From NCBI RefSeq assembly GCF_005434965.1, contig NZ_SKCI01000008.1:1-45640 (forward strand): a stretch of DNA of 45,640 nucleotides. Reading direction: 5' to 3'. Position 1 is the stretch's first letter. Each line of letters opens with the position of its first letter. Under the pieces are notes generated by a model. That model ran no database searches, was not told the origin of the DNA, and worked only from the letters and a program-made list of their open reading frames with translations. The DNA comes from Marimonas lutisalis (GTDB taxonomy: Bacteria; Pseudomonadota; Alphaproteobacteria; Rhodobacterales; Rhodobacteraceae). The position numbers and the translations under genes are program-made. Positions 1 to 7,968 of this stretch are shown piece after piece.

Positions 1-939
1 GATATGGCTGGGGCCGACAGGCCTGATCCCGGTCGGGTTGAGCGCCTTGATCGAATAATAACCACGGGTGATGTGATCCATGTTCACTGTCTCCCGTACG
101 CCTGGCCGACGCAGAATGCGCGCAATATAAGCCGAGAGCCGGGGGTAGTCGGCAATCTGGCGCCGGTTGGTCTTGAACAAACCGTGATACGCGACATCGA
201 AGCGGATCAGGGTGACAAATGTGCGAATATCAACCTCGGTCAGATCCGCGCCCATCAGGTAATCGTCGGTGAGCCGCTCTTCCAGCATGTCAAGCGTCTC
301 GAACACGCCTTCGACGGCTTCGTCATAAGCCTCCTGCGAGCTGGCGAAGCCCGCCTTGTAGACGCCGTTGTTGAGCCGGTCATAGATGTCCTTGCTCAGT
401 GCATCGATCGCCGCGCCCTGCTCTTCGGGGTAGAGGCGGATGTCAGACGGAACAAGGTGTTCGAAAGCGGTATCAAACATGCGCAGAATGTCAGCGCTTT
501 CGTTGTTGACCATGACGTTGCGCTTCATATCCCAAAGCACCGGAACCGTGGCCCGGCCGGTATAATACGGATCGGCGCGGGTGTAGATCTCGTGCAGGTA
601 TGTGGCGCCAAACAGCGGGTCTTCATCGGCGCCGGGATAGCCACCAAGCCGCCAGCCCTGGTCCGACATGACCGGATTGACCACGGTCACGTCGATCATC
701 GTGTCCAGCCCCTTAAGCTTGCGTGCGATCAGCGTGCGCGAGGCCCAGGGGCAGATCAGCGCCACGTAAAGGCGGTAACGCCCCGGCCCGGCCTTGAAGC
801 CGCCCTCGCCCGTGGGGCCCGCGCTGCCATCGGGCGTGATCCAGTTGCGAAAGCTCGAAACCTGCCGCACAAAGCGGCCTTTTTCGTCGGCCTTCTGAAC
901 CGGCTGCCAGTTCTCAACCCATTTTCCGTTCACAAGCAT
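1..939 (-). CDS. Glutathionyl-hydroquinone reductase (Xi-class GST), 3' end outside window
   Basis: The minus strand encodes 313 residues from an ATG at 939 and is still open at base 1, so the C-terminus is cut by the window edge. The family reduces glutathionyl-hydroquinones to hydroquinones in the cytoplasm. The CPWA motif with Cys63 lies exactly where the E. coli YqjG-type catalytic cysteine sits. The thioredoxin-like N-terminal domain is followed by the all-helical domain, with a YPRLSAY segment and a late GYYSIKALNPTGI segment typical of these enzymes. The gene starts 11 bp after the dioxygenase stop and is third in an operon with a reductase and a ring-cleavage-type dioxygenase, which points to quinone or catechol metabolism. 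The plus strand also has a long open frame here (4-1071), but its translation shows no family features. Confidence 0.88.
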   Translation of the reverse strand, partial: MLVNGKWVENWQPVQKADEKGRFVRQVSSFRNWITPDGSAGPTGEGGFKAGPGRYRLYVALICPWASRTLIARKLKGLDTMIDVTVVNPVMSDQGWRLGGYPGADEDPLFGATYLHEIYTRADPYYTGRATVPVLWDMKRNVMVNNESADILRMFDTAFEHLVPSDIRLYPEEQGAAIDALSKDIYDRLNNGVYKAGFASSQEAYDEAVEGVFETLDMLEERLTDDYLMGADLTEVDIRTFVTLIRFDVAYHGLFKTNRRQIADYPRLSAYIARILRRPGVRETVNMDHITRGYYSIKALNPTGIRPVGPSHI

Positions 940-950
940 GACAATTCTCC

Positions 951-1781
951 TCAGGCGGTGTGGAACACGAAGGAACGCATCGAGATCGACGCAAGGTCGA
1001 TTGCATCCGTCATGAAGGTCAGGTCGTCGCGCCCATCCGAAGCCCCGGCGATGGTAAGCGCGGGTAAGTAGTGATCGATAGAAGGATGTGCCTGCCTCAG
1101 CAGGCTACCCAGCGCCTTGCGGTCGGCCAGCGCCTTGAAATCGCGGACTTCGAGCTTGTCGGCGAAGAGCGCATCGAATTCCTGCGCGAAATCGTGCGGG
1201 CGCGCGCCCTTGTTCCACTTCACCGCGCCCAGATTGTGCACTACGTTTCCGGAACCCAGGATCAGCACTCCCCTGTCTCGCAGCTCTGACAGCGCCTTGC
1301 CGATCTCGAGTTGGTGATCCAGCCCGCGGGTCATATCGATCGAGACCTGGAACACCGGCACATCGGCCTTGGGGTAAAGGAACTTGAGCACCGTCCAGGC
1401 ACCATGATCGAGGCCCCAGTGATCGTCCTCTTCGGCATGGTGGCTGGCCAGCAGCGTGACCACCTCGCGCGCCAGGTCGGGCGCGCCCTGTGCCGGGTAG
1501 TCCTGTTCGAACAGCGCATCGGGGAAGCCATAGAAATCATGGATCGTACGCGGCATCGCCGAAACATCCACGAGCGTCGTGCCACGGCTCATCCAATGGG
1601 CCGAGACCACGAGGATCGCTTGCGGGCGTGGCAGGTTGCGGCCCAGCTCACTCCAGGCGCGGCTGTATTCGGTGTCTTCGATGGCATTCATCGGGCTGCC
1701 GTGGCCCAGAAATACCAATGGCATCCGGGCCGAGGGTTTCAGCCGGTCATGCAGGGCGTTGAGGGAAGCGGCGGTGCTCAT
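951..1781 (-). CDS. LigB/YgiD-type extradiol dioxygenase (4,5-DOPA dioxygenase family)
   Basis: A cytoplasmic metal enzyme of the LigB superfamily, 276 aa, which opens catechol rings such as DOPA. The four expected metal-ligand histidines are visible: His27 (GHGSPMNAI), His62 (VSAHW), His182 (GNVVHNLGAV) and His237 (IDHYLPAL), matching the YgiD pattern. The start at 1781 is chosen because AAGGAG lies just upstream; an in-frame start at 1829 would add 16 unlikely residues. It sits between the NADP-binding reductase (76 bp upstream) and the glutathionyl-hydroquinone reductase (11 bp downstream), so the three are probably co-transcribed from the promoter shared with the divergent LysR gene. The natural substrate is not evident. 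Confidence 0.88.
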   Translation of the reverse strand: MSTAASLNALHDRLKPSARMPLVFLGHGSPMNAIEDTEYSRAWSELGRNLPRPQAILVVSAHWMSRGTTLVDVSAMPRTIHDFYGFPDALFEQDYPAQGAPDLAREVVTLLASHHAEEDDHWGLDHGAWTVLKFLYPKADVPVFQVSIDMTRGLDHQLEIGKALSELRDRGVLILGSGNVVHNLGAVKWNKGARPHDFAQEFDALFADKLEVRDFKALADRKALGSLLRQAHPSIDHYLPALTIAGASDGRDDLTFMTDAIDLASISMRSFVFHTA

Positions 1782-1857
1782 TGCAATCTCCTTTGTCGCA
1801 GGCAGGCGGCTCGGGCGGGGCGGCGCCACTCCGGACGCGCGCCCCTGTTTTCAGGCC

Positions 1858-2436
1858 TCACGCAGCGATCTGCCACTGCGGGGCGATGTCGGCCCCTTGC
1901 CCCAGAACATAGCCGAACTGGATGTTCATGAACCCAAGCGGCTCAAGGTAGCGCGCGTTTTTCAACGGCCCGGCATCAACAGCTGTAAGCCCGATATCGC
2001 GCGCCAGCCCCATGACCTTTTCGCGCGCCGCCGCGTCATCCGCGGCCACAAACGTTTGCAACGGCGTACCGTTGATGCTCAGCCCGCTGGCATAATGCCC
2101 GGCGAAGATGGTGTTGAACGCCTTCACCACCGTCGCGCCCGGCAGCGCCGCCGCCGTCGCTTCCGCGGCTGATCTGTCATGGCCCAGCTGAAGCCCCGAG
2201 AAATCGGCGGTCACCGGGTTCGACAGGTCGACCACCAGCTTGCCGGCGAAATCGGCCTGCCCCGCCAACTCGGGCGCCGCGCCAAAGGGCGTGGCAAGGA
2301 TCACCACCTCGGCCCCGGCGATGGCGGCCGCCAGGTCGTATTCCCGGCCATAGGTGGCGGTGTCGTGCCCGGCCCGGGCCAGGGCGTCGTTCAGGCCAGC
2401 GCCGATATTGCCGTTTCCAATCACTGCGATTTTCAT
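1858..2436 (-). CDS. NADP-binding reductase of the F420-dependent NADP oxidoreductase family
   Basis: A 192-aa protein that is essentially one Rossmann domain. It opens with MKIAVIGNGNIGAGL, a dinucleotide-binding glycine loop, followed by VVILATPFGA and a VVDLSNPV segment. The KAFNTIFAGHY segment is the typical substrate-side motif of the YrpG/NPQ-type NADP oxidoreductase group. F420 use is not implied, since most bacterial members use NADPH with unknown substrates. It is the first gene of the minus-strand operon and is divergent from the LysR regulator at 2568, which is its probable controller. Confidence 0.8.
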   Translation of the reverse strand: MKIAVIGNGNIGAGLNDALARAGHDTATYGREYDLAAAIAGAEVVILATPFGAAPELAGQADFAGKLVVDLSNPVTADFSGLQLGHDRSAAEATAAALPGATVVKAFNTIFAGHYASGLSINGTPLQTFVAADDAAAREKVMGLARDIGLTAVDAGPLKNARYLEPLGFMNIQFGYVLGQGADIAPQWQIAA

Positions 2437-2529
2437 GTCTCTTTCCTTTCTCTTGCCGCGCTTTTGCGGCGTGTTTTGTCCTGCTGCCTATTTACGGGGT
2501 TGCGATAATCCACAAAATGGCGAACTCAT

Positions 2530-2554
2530 GGAATGACTATCCTCAAAGCATTCC
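2530..2554. promoter_or_regulatory. Inverted repeat in the LysR/reductase divergent promoter region
   Basis: GGAATG (2530-2535) and CATTCC (2549-2554) form a 6-bp perfect inverted repeat with a 13-bp spacer, ending 13 bp before the LysR start codon. LysR proteins bind dyad sites between divergent genes and often repress themselves, so this could be the autoregulatory site. The assignment is by position only. Confidence 0.35.
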
Positions 2555-2567
2555 GAATGAGGACCGC

Positions 2568-3464
2568 ATGGACATTACCGACGAACTCAAGGCATTCGTG
2601 GCCACCGCGCAGACCGGCTCGTTCACCGCTGCCGCGGGTCAGCTGGGCGTTTCGAACCGGCTCACCTCGAAATACGTGGCCGAGCTTGAGGCGCGGCTGG
2701 GGGTGCGGCTCTTACAGCGCACCACGCGACGGGTGGGCCTCACCCCGGCGGGAGAGGACCTGCTGGCCCGCGCCCCCGCGCTGCTTGACGATCTCGATGA
2801 TCTTCTGGCCGAAGTCTCGGAGGGATCGCGCGGGTTCTCCGGTGTGATCCGTATTTCCGCCCCGGTCACCTTCGGCGAGCTTTACGTGAGCGGGATGCTG
2901 GCACGCTTCGCCACTGCTAACCCGGGGCTGAGCTTCGATCTGCGATTGAGTGACGACTTTGCCGATCTGGCCCGCGAAGGGATTGACCTGGCCTTTCGTG
3001 CTGGTCGGTCCGAGATGCTCTCGCTCAAGGCTAAAAAGCTGGGCGAAATCCGCTCGATCGCCGCCGCCAGCCCTGCCTATGTTGCCGCACATGGCCAGCC
3101 GTACACGCCGGACGAGCTGTCAGCGCACAGTTGTATCGTCGATACCAACCGGCGGGCGCCGCGCCGCTGGGTGTTTCGCCACGACGGGCAAGAGCATGTG
3201 GCCAACATCCAAGGCCGGTTCCATGTCAACTCCGCCCGCGCCGCTGCCGAGCTCGCAGCACAGGGTTTCGGCATCGTCAACGCGCCGCGCTTCGCCCTTT
3301 GCGAGTCGCTGGAAGCCGGCACTCTGGTGCCGGTTCTGCTGGATTACACAGGCGAGGCCAGCCCGCTCAGCGCGGTCTATCTCGAGGGGCGCGTGCTGCC
3401 GCGCAAGGTGCGCGCGCTGATCGATTTCGCGGTCGAGGATATTCGCTCGGCGGGGATTCTGTAG
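2568..3464 (+). CDS. LysR-family transcriptional regulator
   Basis: A 298-aa DNA-binding regulator. The N-terminal winged helix-turn-helix (about residues 1-60) contains the family pattern TGSFTAAAGQLGVS...LVRRLQRTTR-like, ending GLTPAGEDLLARA. The remainder is a periplasmic-binding-protein-like effector domain. The start at 2568 follows a GAGGA ribosome site at 2559-2563; the earlier ATG at 2517 has none. It is transcribed away from the reductase-dioxygenase-GHR operon, the usual LysR arrangement, so it most likely controls that operon in response to a quinone or aromatic compound. That target is inferred from position. Confidence 0.9.
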   Translation: MDITDELKAFVATAQTGSFTAAAGQLGVSNRLTSKYVAELEARLGVRLLQRTTRRVGLTPAGEDLLARAPALLDDLDDLLAEVSEGSRGFSGVIRISAPVTFGELYVSGMLARFATANPGLSFDLRLSDDFADLAREGIDLAFRAGRSEMLSLKAKKLGEIRSIAAASPAYVAAHGQPYTPDELSAHSCIVDTNRRAPRRWVFRHDGQEHVANIQGRFHVNSARAAAELAAQGFGIVNAPRFALCESLEAGTLVPVLLDYTGEASPLSAVYLEGRVLPRKVRALIDFAVEDIRSAGIL

Positions 3465-3587
3465 TCGCCCAATTAGGAACATATTGAAGACAGTGATTGA
3501 ATAACATCAACATTTTCGGGTTAATAATCCGGGCCTATCTGTTGGTCATCGCATCGATGGGATGCCGCAAATGATCAAATGGAGAGA

Positions 3588-3604
3588 CTGACATGACCAA
3601 GAAG
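3588..3604. other. Flank of IS copy A: IS-end-like CTGACATGACC or an interrupted gene start
   Basis: Just left of copy A, a purine-rich GGAGAGA precedes ATGACCAAGAAG at 3593, which looks like a ribosome site and the first codons (MTKK) of a gene cut by the IS. However, CTGACATGACC at 3589-3599 is identical to the right terminal bases of copies B, D and F, so it may instead be a leftover IS end. Both readings are possible. Confidence 0.35.
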
Positions 3605-4420
3605 GTGCTGTCAGACGAATTCGAACTCGTCTCTGCAAGGACAGTAGCGCTGTCCCTTATGCCGCGCAGAGACCGCGCCACTCGGCCAGAGCAGCAGTTC
3701 TGTTCTGCTTGAAATGGTCCCGTTTGGAGAGGCTGCGATCATGGTTGAAGTGATTGAAAATGGAGGAATGGACGGCGACGAATTTCTGCAGACTTCGCAT
3801 CCGCCGGAAGCGCTGCATCGCCCTTTCTCGTCGTCGGAATGGCAGATGCGAGTTCTCGACTCTGTTGTTCAGCCAGCGGCCACACTCTTGCCGATCCTTA
3901 CATCCTATCTCGCGAAGCGCGGCCTTGTATGAAGCAAACCGATCGGTGACCAGCACCTCAGGCTGACCATATCGCCGCATCAATTTCCTGAGCATTTTCA
4001 ATGCAGCGCGTTTGTTTCTTCGCTTTGTGACGACGCTCTCAAGCACCTCGCCTACGTGATCGACAGCCCGCCAGAGATAGTGGCGCTCACCATTGATCTT
4101 CACGAAAACCTCGTCAACATGCCATTGCCATGGCGAGAATGCACGCAGCTGCTGCACACGCCGCCGACGGATCTCAGATGCAAACATCGGGCCAAACCGG
4201 TTCCACCAGAACCGGATGGTCTCGTGGCTGACGTCTATGCCGCGTTCGTGCAGCAGGTCCTCGACGTTGCGGAGTGACAGCGGGAACCGGATATAGAGCA
4301 TCACTGCCAGGCGGATGATCTCTGGGCTGGTCTTGAAGTACTTGAATGGAGAGCGTTTGGTCATGGCCAGAGGCTATGCAAGCCCCCTGCCCGGCTCAAG
4401 CAAAGTTCCTCTGACAAGAC
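3605..4420 (-). mobile_element. IS6-family insertion sequence, copy A (complete)
   Basis: This element is 816 bp, the same length as copy F. The left end reads GTGCTGTCAGACGAA. The right end, read inward on the other strand, is GTCTTGTCAGAGGAA. They therefore share TGTCAGA followed by GAA after one variable base. It contains one transposase gene and little else. No 8-bp target duplication is visible: the left flank is CCAAGAAG and the right flank GCCTGAAA. Missing duplications are expected if homologous recombination or IS6-type replicative events have swapped the flanks. Confidence 0.9.
3657..4364 (-). CDS. IS6-family DDE transposase, copy A
   Basis: A 235-aa transposase that is intact by length and frame. 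The N-terminus (MTKRSPFKYFKTSPEIIR) leads into a helix-turn-helix region (LRNVEDLLHERGIDVSHETIR). The DDE/RNase-H-like domain has the catalytic triad in VDEVFVKI, VTDRFASY and RVENSHLPFRRRER. IS6-family enzymes act by replicative cointegrate formation and can also move the DNA between two direct copies. It differs from copy F at scattered residues (for example VDHVGEVLE for VDHEGEVLE), so the copies have diverged rather than spread very recently. Confidence 0.93.
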   Translation of the reverse strand: MTKRSPFKYFKTSPEIIRLAVMLYIRFPLSLRNVEDLLHERGIDVSHETIRFWWNRFGPMFASEIRRRRVQQLRAFSPWQWHVDEVFVKINGERHYLWRAVDHVGEVLESVVTKRRNKRAALKMLRKLMRRYGQPEVLVTDRFASYKAALREIGCKDRQECGRWLNNRVENSHLPFRRRERAMQRFRRMRSLQKFVAVHSSIFNHFNHDRSLSKRDHFKQNRTAALAEWRGLCAA

Positions 4421-4725
4421 GCCTGAAACCATCATCCCAATGGAAACCAGCCCAATCATGCACTAACAATTAACTTGGACCAATGAGATCGGGCTGCTCA
4501 GTTTGCGTTCGCGAACACTGTGGGGAAGAAGTGTTTTGCAGTTACTGTGGGCAAACAGTGTGTTGCGATGACAGATATTAGCTACACAAGAGCTTGCCAC
4601 CTCTTGGTTTATGCACAGGCTGAGAGATCGGCAGAAACTATCGCGATCTGGATCAACAGAATAGATGGTATAAAGTCCGACTTGCAGACGTAGTTTCGTT
4701 TTCCATCTCAAGGACAGGTACGCCA
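4421..4725. other. Gene-free stretch between IS copy A and the ketopantoate reductase
   Basis: No convincing gene is visible. The stretch contains a partial copy of the AACACTGTG-rich repeat (4507-4568) and probably the promoter of the reductase. Its composition is AT-richer than the operons at either end of the window, in line with the foreign segment that follows. Confidence 0.5.
4507..4568 (+). repeat. Partial copy (R0) of the att-associated repeat
   Basis: About 60 bp resembling the start of the repeats at 5838 and 17283. It contains GAACACTGTGGG, then TTTTGCAGT, then TGTGGGCAAACAGTGTGTTGCG, broken into matching blocks against 17283-17345. It lacks the downstream part and the tRNA-derived core, so it is a remnant of a third, older copy. 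Confidence 0.65.
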
Positions 4726-5649
4726 ATGAAGATAGCAATTATGGGTAGCGGCGGCATAGGTGGCTACTTCGGCGCACAGCTTGCTCAGAAGACGGATAGC
4801 GATGTTTGGTTTGTCGCTCGCGGCGACCATCTACGTGCCATCCGAGAGAACGGGCTGCAGATTAAGAGTGATGTGGGTGGTACAGTCGTTTTTCCTGCTC
4901 AAGCCACGGACGATCCCAAGGAGATCGGACCAGTAGACATCGTTGTGCTCGCTGTAAAGCTATACAGTGTGAACGAAGCGGTGGAGCAATGTCGCCCATT
5001 GGTTTCTGAAGAAACAGGCGTAATCTCCTTCCAGAATGGTATCGGTACTGAAGAAAGAATTGATGAAATTCTTGGGCTTGGCCATGCTATTGGTGGCATT
5101 GCTTATGCTCCACTTGCAATCGAAGCTCCCGGCATCATCCGCCATACGGGCAATCTAGCGCGTCTTACTGTGGGTGAGATGTCCGGAGCGCGTAGTGAAA
5201 GATTAGAGGCGTTCGTTTCAGCTTGCCGCAAAGCGGAAATCGAAACTGCTATGAGCGAGAGCATAACAAGAGAATTATGGGAAAAGTTTGTATTCTTGGC
5301 TAGCTTTTCTGGGATTACCTGTTTGACCAGGCAGCCAATCGGTTTCACCCAACAAGAGCAGTCCGCAAAAGAACTATTTGAGCAAGCTTTGAAGGAGGCG
5401 GTCGTTGTTGCCGATGCCGAGGCTGTAAAACTAGACGACGGTTTTGTAGGAAAAACAATGGCGTTTGCCATGAGCATGGGGGCAAGCGCGCAGTCTTCAA
5501 TGCTGACAGATTTGCAAAATGGGAGACCTTTGGAAAACGCTTGGCTGTCCGGGAAGATCGTCGAACTGGCGAGAAAGCACAAAATATGCACACCCGCGCA
5601 CAAAGCGTTTTACGCGGCTATGAAGCCTTTCGAGACTGGCACTGATTGA
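4726..5649 (+). CDS. panE: 2-dehydropantoate 2-reductase family protein
   Basis: A 307-aa cytoplasmic NADPH enzyme of the PanE/ApbA family, which reduces ketopantoate to pantoate in pantothenate and CoA synthesis. The N-terminal Rossmann loop is GSGGIGGYFG (7-16), and AVKLY carries Lys78. QNGIG and LWEKFVFLAS supply the conserved Asn and catalytic-type Lys of the helical C-terminal domain. AAGGACAGG precedes the ATG. The gene is alone, AT-richer than the flanking host-like operons, and lies between IS copy A and an att-like repeat. It is more likely horizontally acquired cargo than the housekeeping copy. Many such paralogues act on other 2-oxo acids, so the substrate is uncertain. Confidence 0.85.
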   Translation: MKIAIMGSGGIGGYFGAQLAQKTDSDVWFVARGDHLRAIRENGLQIKSDVGGTVVFPAQATDDPKEIGPVDIVVLAVKLYSVNEAVEQCRPLVSEETGVISFQNGIGTEERIDEILGLGHAIGGIAYAPLAIEAPGIIRHTGNLARLTVGEMSGARSERLEAFVSACRKAEIETAMSESITRELWEKFVFLASFSGITCLTRQPIGFTQQEQSAKELFEQALKEAVVVADAEAVKLDDGFVGKTMAFAMSMGASAQSSMLTDLQNGRPLENAWLSGKIVELARKHKICTPAHKAFYAAMKPFETGTD

Positions 5650-5837
5650 ACCAACGCATCTATGGAGGGAGGAGGCGACTATAGATTGGGGTCCCGACCG
5701 TATCCTTCTTATTGGACGTGACGGAGGCTGGTGTGGGGGCGCTGGCGCAGAGGTGTGCTATGAAGCGCTGGTTTGGAGCAACGACAGGATTTTGACGGTT
5801 GGCCCTGAGCCCGAATGAAAAAGCTCTGTTGTTGACC

Positions 5838-6101
5838 GTGTTCCCAAACACTGTTGGGAAGAACCTTTTGCATAACACTGTGGGCAATCAGTGTGTTTCG
5901 AACACTGTGTCTAAAACGTTGATTCCAAACACTGTGTTCAACACAGCTTTTCAGCCCGCAAACCCACCCTGTAAAACATGAAAAACTGTGCGATGACTGT
6001 GCAACGCAGGAAGTAAAACTGTGCGATAGCTAATATGCTGTTTTTGCTTTGAAAAGTGATGCCCGGGGGCGGAATCGAACCACCGACACGAGGATTTTCA
6101 A
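5838..6101 (+). repeat. Direct repeat R1 ending in a tRNA-Phe 3' fragment (left att)
   Basis: About 264 bp that aligns closely, with a few small differences, to 17283-17546. The first ~110 bp are crowded with AACACTGTG-type motifs (5874, 5901, 5928). The middle has ACTGTGCGATG and ACTGTGCAACGCAGGAAGT. The last 42 bp (6060-6101) are identical to 17505-17546. Read on the minus strand they give the anticodon loop TTGAAAA, the T-arm GGTGGTTCGATTCCGCC and the acceptor end CCCGGGCACC. Bases beyond 6101 do not continue a tRNA, so only a 3' fragment is present. Confidence 0.85.
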
Positions 6102-6157
6102 GACTTGTTTTAATTTTAAGCGCTTGTTTTTAAATGTATATTTTGGCTAAATTTGAG

Positions 6158-6251
6158 GTGTGCGATAAACTGTGCGATGCGGTTGGGCTGCGGTAGTTTG
6201 GGCAAACACTGTGTTCAACACACTAACCTGAAACACTGTGCTTGAACACAC
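6158..6251. repeat. Cluster of AACACTGTG/ACTGTGCGATG motifs inside the left att
   Basis: Contains AAACTGTGCGATG (6167-6179), AAACACTGTGTTC (6204-6216), AAACACTGTG (6231-6240) and a half site GAACACAC. The same motifs recur in the right-end repeat (17291, 17331, 17345, 17371, 17461). AACAC-N-GTGTT is a near-perfect dyad. The clusters border the att cores, so arm-type integrase or excisionase binding is a plausible role. Confidence 0.45.
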
Positions 6252-6260
6252 TTTCAATGC

Positions 6261-6782
6261 TCATTCGACACCACGCACAACGTTGATCAACCTCCGAAAC
6301 TCTTGGTCGTCAGCAGCCTGTTTCCAAAAGTTGATAAACCTGCAGACCAGCTGCAGGTTACCCTTTTCATAGTGCCCGTCACTGTCGATACGGTCCAGTG
6401 ACGGCAACATATTCGGGTCGCTATGGGCACCCTGGTACTGAAACGGCAAACCTGTAATCGCGCAGCGCTCTTCTTGGACCGCGAGCAAGTGTCGGAGCAG
6501 ACTGTCTAATTCGTACTCCGTCATACGCAGCTCTTTTTCTTTGACCTTTCTTTCGACAGTTTGTCCGTTTGAGTTGAAGACGGTCTTGCCAACCGAGTAC
6601 TTCATGTCCGCTATCGACCGCTCTCTGGCTCCAAGTACACGGTCACTGGCTCCCTTGCCGCTGACTAGTTCGCCAGACGCCTCCTTTTTGATGAGTGTAG
6701 AGAACAACCAGACGAGTGAATGTGCATCGACGAGCCTTACGTTTTCGAGGCCGGTTTCAGCTTTGATGGAACGTCGGATACC
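6261..6782 (-). pseudogene. HNH-nuclease-like C-terminal fragment
   Basis: The minus-strand frame runs from about 6782 to a stop at 6261 with no normal start; the first usable start-like codon is a TTG at 6707. The C-terminal part has an HNH-like pattern: ERCAITGLPF, then PSLDRIDSDGHYEKGN, then LQLVCRFINFWK. The N-terminal part ([22 protein letters not shown]) looks like genuine protein but I do not recognise its domain. Its upstream end runs directly into the restriction-helicase fragment in a different frame, so this is the 3' part of a gene joined to another by deletion. A restriction or defence role is plausible but unproven. Confidence 0.5.
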
Positions 6783-7650
6783 TTGATACCCTGCGAGTAC
6801 AGCTGCTGTTCCCGCTCGAAATGCGCACGGATCGTTTCGCGAATTTGGATGCGCCGCATATGCTCTTCGGAGATGTCTTGGGTGGCCTCACCAGCTCGCA
6901 GTTCAAAACCATTCGAGAACTCAACGGCGTCTTTGTTTGCGTCGATCTGTGAGATCGTGAAACCACTGTAGGCTTGAAGGCCATTCGATACAGTCAGCAG
7001 GTCACGGCCAAACTCCAAGCGCTTCAGCTGACGCTTGATCTCTCCCGTCGCAAGTTTGACCTCCATTTCCACCCTAGCGACTGGTGCCTTCTTCGACACC
7101 TCTATGCCTTCGAGATAAAGATACGGAGCTGTGCCAGCGAGGCCGCGTGTCTGAATGCCTCGCACCGCGATCTTCTTCACAAGCTTTTGGTTGAAAGCGT
7201 CCAGTGCATCCAAGCGATGCACCTTGTTGTGCTGCGTCTTATGGGTGGCCGAATAGCGCAGGATCATCAGAGGATTGAACTCTTCCAACGACTTGGTTGT
7301 CGCCTTCCCCTCCATCTTTTGTGGTTCGTCGAGGATCAGGATCGGCCGGTTTCGCGAAATCACGTCGATAGGGCGGCGCGACTGGAAGTCGTCCAGCTCC
7401 ATGTAGATACGACGCTGATCCTTGCCTTTCGCAGCAAAGGCCTGGGTGTTGATCACCATGATGTTGATGCCAGCGTCGCTCGAAAAGCTCTCAAGCTCGT
7501 GCAGACGCTTGGAGTTGTAGACGAAGAAGCGTGCTTTCTTCTGGTAGGTCTCGGCAAAGTGCTCGGCGGTAATCTGCAAGGACTTATGGACACCCTCGCG
7601 GATCGCGATGCTCGGTACCATGACTATGAACTTCGACCAGCCGTACCGCT
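6783..7650 (-). pseudogene. Type III restriction enzyme Res subunit, internal fragment
   Basis: About 290 residues resemble the helicase part of type III Res proteins: [30 protein letters not shown], the motif II-like [10 protein letters not shown], the motif III-like LRYSATHKT, and [13 protein letters not shown]. The Walker A region that should precede it is missing; upstream residues to 7750 bear no likeness to the family. The frame breaks after QLYSQGIKV, where the fragment joins the HNH-like frame. Intact Res proteins are about 900-1000 aa and also need a Mod methyltransferase, which is absent here, so this is a dead remnant. Confidence 0.8.
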
Positions 7651-7968
7651 TACCCACCATTCCGACAACACAAGGTCTCATCTTCCTCTGACACGCGGGG
7701 AAGGAGCCTTTAGGCATCCCATCTCTGGGGTAGTGTGTTGAAGCGAACAACGAGCAGTTCGTTTGCGCACCGTCTCACATCAGAACGGGTTTGCAGCACT
7801 ATTGCAGTCGGCGTGCCAGCCTTGATCTCGTTTGTTGGGCCTATCGTCAGCCTAGTTTTGCCTATATGTTTATTTATCAACGAGCGCGAAAACTGGGTCC
7901 AAAAACGGCTTGTTTAGCTTAGAGACGTTTGGGCGGAGGCACAGTGTGGTGGCGAGAAGCATTCAGCC
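7651..7968. other. Spacer between the Res fragment and the 245-aa gene
   Basis: No gene is supported. The minus strand stays open to 7750, but its translation shows no continuation of the Res family. The region probably contains the break point of the Res deletion and the promoter for the plus-strand gene that follows. Confidence 0.4.

Noticed and set aside
4-1071. Plus-strand 355-codon frame
   Set aside because: It lies opposite the glutathionyl-hydroquinone reductase and into the dioxygenase. The minus-strand translation has clear family motifs and the plus-strand one none.
5838-6251. CRISPR array or replication iterons formed by the AACACTGTG repeats
   Set aside because: Spacing is irregular and the units are short and degenerate. 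There are no unique spacers of constant size, no cas genes and no replication initiator gene nearby.
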